This document shows, piece after piece, positions 60,386-64,000 of a stretch of DNA of 64,000 nucleotides. Made by a program: the position numbers and the translations under genes. Each line of letters opens with the position of its first letter. Position 1 is the stretch's first letter. The notes beneath the pieces are model-generated. The model had not been told where the DNA came from. It searched no databases and saw nothing but the letters and a program-made list of their open reading frames with translations. Origin of the DNA: VBDM01 sp963699535 (GTDB taxonomy: Bacteria > Pseudomonadota > Gammaproteobacteria > Burkholderiales > SG8-39); contig CAVOUJ010000031.1 of NCBI GenBank assembly GCA_963699535.1, positions 1 to 64,000 of the forward strand, given 5' to 3'.

Positions 60386-61650
60386 TTAAGGTCGTGTGAC
60401 GGCAAGTCCTGGGTTCGCGCGGGTCCTCGCGGAAGGATTCGACGCCGCTTCAAACAGCGCCGCCTCGAGCTCCGGAAGCTTGTCTTCCCAGGGGATCGCC
60501 TTTGCGACGCGCCGGGCCTCGCGGCCGAGCGCGTGCCGCAGGGCGGGGTCGCGCGCGAGCAATTCGGCGAGGTGCGTAAGCAGTTGAGCGTCTCCGCGAG
60601 GAGCCAGCAGGCCGCTCTCCGCGTGGACGATGTGCTGCCGGGCGGCCGCGTCGTCGTACGCGACCACCGCGAGCCCGCTCGCCATCGCCTCCAGCACGAC
60701 GTTGCCGAAGGTTTCTGTGATGCTCGGAAAGAGGAATACGTCGGCGGAGGCGTAATGCGCGGCGAGGTCCTCGCCGGCCCGCGCACCGGTGAAGCGGAAT
60801 TCCGGATTGCGCCTCTGGAGCCCGTCCCGCCGCGGTCCGTCGCCGACGACCACCACCCGTATCCTCGGGTCGATCCTCTGCATCGAACGCGCGGCGCTCG
60901 CGAAGAGCTCCAGCCCCTTCTCGGGCGCGACCCGGCCCACCGAAACGACCACCAACTCGTCGCCCGAGCAACCCCATTCTCGCCGCAGTCCTGCGCTGCG
61001 CCGGGCCGGGTTGAACAGCGCCGCATCCACGCCCCGGCCGGCGACGCGCAGGCGCTCGATGCCCAGGTGATCGAGTTCCGACTTCAGCTGTTCTGTCGGC
61101 ACCAGCGTGCATTCGGTGCGGTTGTGCAGTCGCCGCAGGTAGCCCGCGACCGCACCTTGCATCCAGCCGAAGCCGTAGTGAGCGCTGTAGGCGTGGAAAT
61201 TGGTGTGGAAGTCCGAGGTCAGGGGAATGCCAAGCGCGTCCGCGGCCGATATCGCGGCCCAGCCCAGCGGTCCCTCGGTGACGACATGCACGAGGTCGGG
61301 CCGCATCGAGCGCCAGTGCGCAGAGAGCCGGCCCGGCAGGGCGAAGCCCAGCTGCACCTGCCACCGGGGAACGACGACGCCTAGGGTGAGCGTTTCACGA
61401 GACCGGGATGCGGGGCGCGGACGGGTTCGCGGCGCTGCCGCGGCCGTACCAGCTCGACCGCGTGTCCGCGCGCCAAGAGCCAGTCGACCGTCAGCCCGAT
61501 GGTGCGGGCGACGCCGTTGATCTCGGGGGGATAGGTCTCGGTGACTACCGCGATACGGAGGCGCCGCGGCGGGCCCGGGTTTGCGCCGCCGCCGGGGATC
61601 TCGGCGGCATCTCTCTCCTCCGACATGGCGGCGAAGTGTTGCAGTGCCAT
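60386..61650 (-). pseudogene. second GT4 glycosyltransferase, interrupted by a frameshift
   Basis: ATG 61650 (or MSEERD at 61626) opens RIAVVTETYPPEINGVARTIGL, the same N-terminal motif as the GT4 gene at 33965. Near 61400-61420 the frame must change, continuing RETLTLGVVVPRWQVQLGFALPGR, then HVVTEGPLGWAAISAADALG, FHTNFHAYSAHYGFGWM, SVGRVAPEKGLELFA and SITETFGNVVLEAMASG. The rebuilt protein has about 420 residues. Adjacent to phoB on the same strand, so it may belong to the Pho operon. The TAG ending the first part is at 61381-61383. Confidence 0.75.
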
Positions 61651-61767
61651 GTTACGAAAGGATAAGGCTTGTGTGAAGGATCGATGAAACCAGCGAGCCC
61701 ACCGGGCTGCAGCGCGCCAACGAGCCCTTCAGCGATTGATTCTGCAATCCTTTGGCGGGGTCACAGG

Positions 61768-62460
61768 CTACGCGAGATTGCGCCGGAAGCGGTAACCCGT
61801 TCCCCGGACCGTTTCCACGAGACGATCGTGCCCGGTCCGTTCCAGCGCCTGTCGCAACCTGCGGATGTGGACGTCCACTGTGCGTTCCTCGACGAACACG
61901 TGGTCGCCCCATACCTCATCGAGCAGCTGGGTTCGGCTGTAGACGCGCTCCGTATGGGTCATGAAGAAATGCAGCATCCTGAACTCGGTAGGCCCCAAGT
62001 CAATGTTGGCCCCCGCGGCGCTGACGCGGTGCGCGACGGGATCGAGCCCGAGTCCTCCGATTTCCACGACGTCGTCGGTGAGCTGAGGCGCGCGCCTCCT
62101 CATCACGGCCTTGATGCGCGCCAGGAGCTCCCGCGGCGAAAACGGCTTGGTGACGTAGTCGTCAGCCCCGCCCTCGAGTCCGGCAACGGTGTCCTGTTCC
62201 TGGGCGCGAGCCGTCAGCATGATGATCGGGATGTCCTTGGTGCGCTGATCCGACCGCAGCTGGCGCGCGAAGTTCAGCCCTGGAGGCCCGGGGAGCATCC
62301 AGTCGAGCAGGACCAGATCGGGCAGGATCTCGCGCACGAGCGCCTCGGCCTCCGGGACATTCGCAGCGCGCAGCACCTGATGGCCGGCGTGCTCGAGGTT
62401 GACGGCGATCAGCTCCTGAATCGCAGGCTCATCTTCGACGACGAGGATCGCGCCGCCCAT
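61768..62460 (-). CDS. phoB: PhoB phosphate response regulator
   Basis: A 230-residue OmpR-type regulator. The receiver has VEDEP at residues 8-12, phosphoacceptor Asp53 in LVLLDWMLPG and Lys in YVTKPFSP. The winged-helix DNA-binding domain ends with TVDVHIRRLRQALE and VRGTGYRFR. It binds Pho boxes such as those at 35207, 41115, 41185 and 52385. ATG 62460 is preferred to the 13-residue longer frame. Order on the - strand is pstB-phoU-phoB; the sensor phoR is not adjacent. Confidence 0.93.
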   Translation of the reverse strand: MGGAILVVEDEPAIQELIAVNLEHAGHQVLRAANVPEAEALVREILPDLVLLDWMLPGPPGLNFARQLRSDQRTKDIPIIMLTARAQEQDTVAGLEGGADDYVTKPFSPRELLARIKAVMRRRAPQLTDDVVEIGGLGLDPVAHRVSAAGANIDLGPTEFRMLHFFMTHTERVYSRTQLLDEVWGDHVFVEERTVDVHIRRLRQALERTGHDRLVETVRGTGYRFRRNLA

Positions 62461-62498
62461 GGCTGCCCTGTTCGGAATTTCGTTCCACGCCGAGCGCA

Positions 62499-63206
62499 TC
62501 AGCTGAGTGCCTCGCGCTCAATCACCTCGACCGCAGTGTGGCGGACATCGGTGCCCTTCACGATGTAGATCACGTCTTCCGCGATGTTCTTGGCATGATC
62601 CCCGATGCGTTCGATGGCCTTGGCAATCCACACGGTTTCCAGGGCGGTGGAGATTGTTCGCGGATCCTCCATCATGAACGTGACGAGCTGCCGCAGGATA
62701 GAGCGGAACTCCGTATCGATCGCCCTGTCATCGCGGATGATCCCTGCGGCCTGGGCCGCGTCCAGGCGCGCAAAGGCATCGAGCGCCCGGCGCAGCATCG
62801 ATATGGCGATGTCGGCGGCGTGACGGATGTTTGGAAAGCGCTGCGGGTTCATCCGCCCGCGTTCGTGGATTTGCTTGGACATGCGCGCGATCTTCTCGGC
62901 TTCGTCACCGATGCGCTCCAGATCGGTGACCGCCTTGCTGATCGCCATGATGAGACGCAGGTCATTCGCCGCCGGTTGGCGTTTGACGATGATATGGCTG
63001 CAGTCGTTGTCGATGGTGACCTCGCACTCGTTCACCCGGGCCTCGCTCGCGATCACCTGGTCGATGAGGTCCGTGTTCCCGCTGGAAAAGGCATCGATGG
63101 CGCCGCGGATCTGCGCTTCGACCAAGCCGCCCATCTGCAGCACGCCCGAACGCAGCGTTTCCAGATCCTGGTCGTATTTCTTGGAAAGATGATCGGTCTG
63201 CACCAT
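62499..63206 (-). CDS. phoU: PhoU phosphate-signalling protein
   Basis: A 235-residue two-bundle helical protein with the repeated PhoU metal motifs KAVTDLERIGDEAEKIARM (first half) and KAIERIGDHAKNIAEDVIYI (second half). It links the Pst transporter to PhoR and represses the Pho response when phosphate is ample. ATG 63206 lies 10 nt after the pstB stop. Confidence 0.95.
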   Translation of the reverse strand: MVQTDHLSKKYDQDLETLRSGVLQMGGLVEAQIRGAIDAFSSGNTDLIDQVIASEARVNECEVTIDNDCSHIIVKRQPAANDLRLIMAISKAVTDLERIGDEAEKIARMSKQIHERGRMNPQRFPNIRHAADIAISMLRRALDAFARLDAAQAAGIIRDDRAIDTEFRSILRQLVTFMMEDPRTISTALETVWIAKAIERIGDHAKNIAEDVIYIVKGTDVRHTAVEVIEREALS

Positions 63207-63216
63207 GAGGACTCCT

Positions 63217-64000
63217 TCAGCCGAAGCGGCCGGTGATGTAGTCTTCGGTTTCCTTCTTCTTCGGCTTGATGAAGACTTCATCGGTCACGCCGAACTCGAT
63301 CAGCTCGCCGAGATACATGTAGGCAGTGTAGTCCGAAACGCGCGCCGCCTGTTGCATGTTGTGAGTCACGATCACTATCGTGTAGTCGTTCTTCAGCTCG
63401 TGAACGAGCTCTTCGATCCTGCCAGTGGAAATCGGGTCGAGCGCCGAGCACGGCTCATCGAGCAGCAAGACCTCGGGTTTGACGGCTATGCCGCGCGCGA
63501 TGCACAAGCGCTGCTGCTGACCGCCCGACAAACTCGTGCCACTCTGCTTCAGCTTGTCCTTCGCCTCCTCCCAAAGTGCGGCCTTGCGCAGCGCCCACTC
63601 GACGCGCTCATCCATTTCCCTCAGGGTGAGAGTCTCGTAGAGGCGCACGCCGAATGCGATGTTGTCGTAGATCGACATCGGAAAAGGCGTCGGCTTCTGG
63701 AAAACCATGCCGACTTTCGCGCGCAGGCGGTTCAAGTCATGGCTCGGAGCCAGAACGTTTTCCCCATCCAGCAGGATTTCACCCTGCGCCTCCTGACCCG
63801 GATACAGCGCGTACATCCGGTTAAGGGTGCGCAGCAGCGTCGATTTCCCGCAGCCCGAGGGGCCGATGAACGCGGTCACCTTTCGTTCGGGAACCTCGAG
63901 GTTGATCTCTTTCAGGGCATGGAAGGTGCCGTAGTAGAAATTCAGATTCCTCACCAGGATTTTTTGTGCAACGGCCTCGTCGACCGGTTGCAGGACGGCG
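63217..64000 (-). CDS. pstB: PstB phosphate ABC transporter ATPase (5' end off window)
   Basis: The frame is open to the window edge. Walker A GPSGCGKSTLLRTLNRM, signature LSGGQQQRLCIARG, Walker B VLLLDEPCSALDPISTG and H-loop VTHNMQQAARVSDYTA identify PstB, which powers high-affinity phosphate import by PstSCA. The apparent GTG start at 63954 is internal: residues before it (QPVDEAVAQKILVRNLNFYYG) are family-like. About 261 residues are visible. pstSCA should lie just right of the window. Confidence 0.95.
   Translation of the reverse strand, partial: AVLQPVDEAVAQKILVRNLNFYYGTFHALKEINLEVPERKVTAFIGPSGCGKSTLLRTLNRMYALYPGQEAQGEILLDGENVLAPSHDLNRLRAKVGMVFQKPTPFPMSIYDNIAFGVRLYETLTLREMDERVEWALRKAALWEEAKDKLKQSGTSLSGGQQQRLCIARGIAVKPEVLLLDEPCSALDPISTGRIEELVHELKNDYTIVIVTHNMQQAARVSDYTAYMYLGELIEFGVTDEVFIKPKKKETEDYITGRFG

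Noticed and set aside
61651..61767. Pho box before the second GT4 gene
   Set aside because: GTTTCAT-CGAT-CCTTCAC fits the spacing, but the match is weak and the gene may be co-transcribed with phoB.

Overview
The window is GC-rich DNA that most resembles a betaproteobacterial chromosome. The evidence is indirect: a Pit/DUF47 phosphate module, PhoB-PhoU-PstB, Ppk1/Ppx, HemJ, a DctP/DctQM/TatT TRAP operon, NodI/NodJ-like ABC genes and MddA. No rRNA or tRNA marker is present, so the assignment is inferred. No CRISPR array was seen.

Positions 1 to about 17345 are an integron-type gene-cassette array without an integrase in view. Short genes, all on the + strand, are separated by attC sites (R'' near RYYYAAC, then imperfect stem arms, then R' GTTRRRY). 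Cassette products include a two-gene unit with a HEPN-like protein, a DHCW-motif cupin, an FMN reductase, a LysE-type exporter, an ATC-hydrolase-like protein, NTF2-like proteins, two dihydrofolate-reductase-family proteins and small membrane proteins. Several cassette genes carry frameshifts or amber codons. Two same-orientation copies of one IS3-family element (1516-2764 and 13279-14525) each lie inside an attC, exactly 27 nt after the first base of R''. Between them, within the array, is a very GC-rich block (4570-11807): a BTAD-type regulator divergent from a methyltransferase / MFS / MddA / hydrolase / EamA / NTF2 / cupin operon.

Positions 17372 to 39447 are ordinary chromosome: a lipoprotein with about 12 D-x-x-G-x-D-x-Y repeats, a Rho-N-like protein, DUF2721, RlmL, an M1 aminopeptidase, a RimI-like acetyltransferase, a ferredoxin / hydrolase / NodIJ-like ABC / HemJ operon, VanZ, a macrodomain protein, Pit with its DUF47 partner, PhoR, PAP2, a GT4 glycosyltransferase, DgkA, Ppk1 and Ppx. 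Two intergenic long inverted repeats (20663-20823 and 25318-25460) share a central sequence and look like one repeat family.

Positions 39.5 to 56.5 kb hold phosphate-stress and membrane-lipid genes: a PhoX-type phosphatase, a CHAD protein, a secreted phosphodiesterase-like enzyme, two phosphatidylserine-decarboxylase-like enzymes, a B12 radical-SAM protein, an OlsB-like acyltransferase, a PlcP-like phosphoesterase, PsiE, PssA, an Mpo1-like membrane protein and a membrane-anchored class III PLP enzyme. Candidate Pho boxes (7-mers in direct repeat with 11-nt period) precede phoX (two), the first GT4 gene and the Mpo1-like gene. The simplest reading is a Pho-controlled switch from phospholipids to glycolipids and aminolipids, coupled to polyphosphate metabolism and phosphate scavenging. 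The right end carries the TRAP operon, a second GT4 gene and phoB-phoU-pstB, the last running off the window.

Seven genes normally intact in relatives (orfA of IS copy 1, an NTF2-like gene, two DHFR-family genes, phoR, ppx, the second GT4 gene) have 1-2 nt indels. Some of these may be sequencing or assembly errors rather than real pseudogenes.
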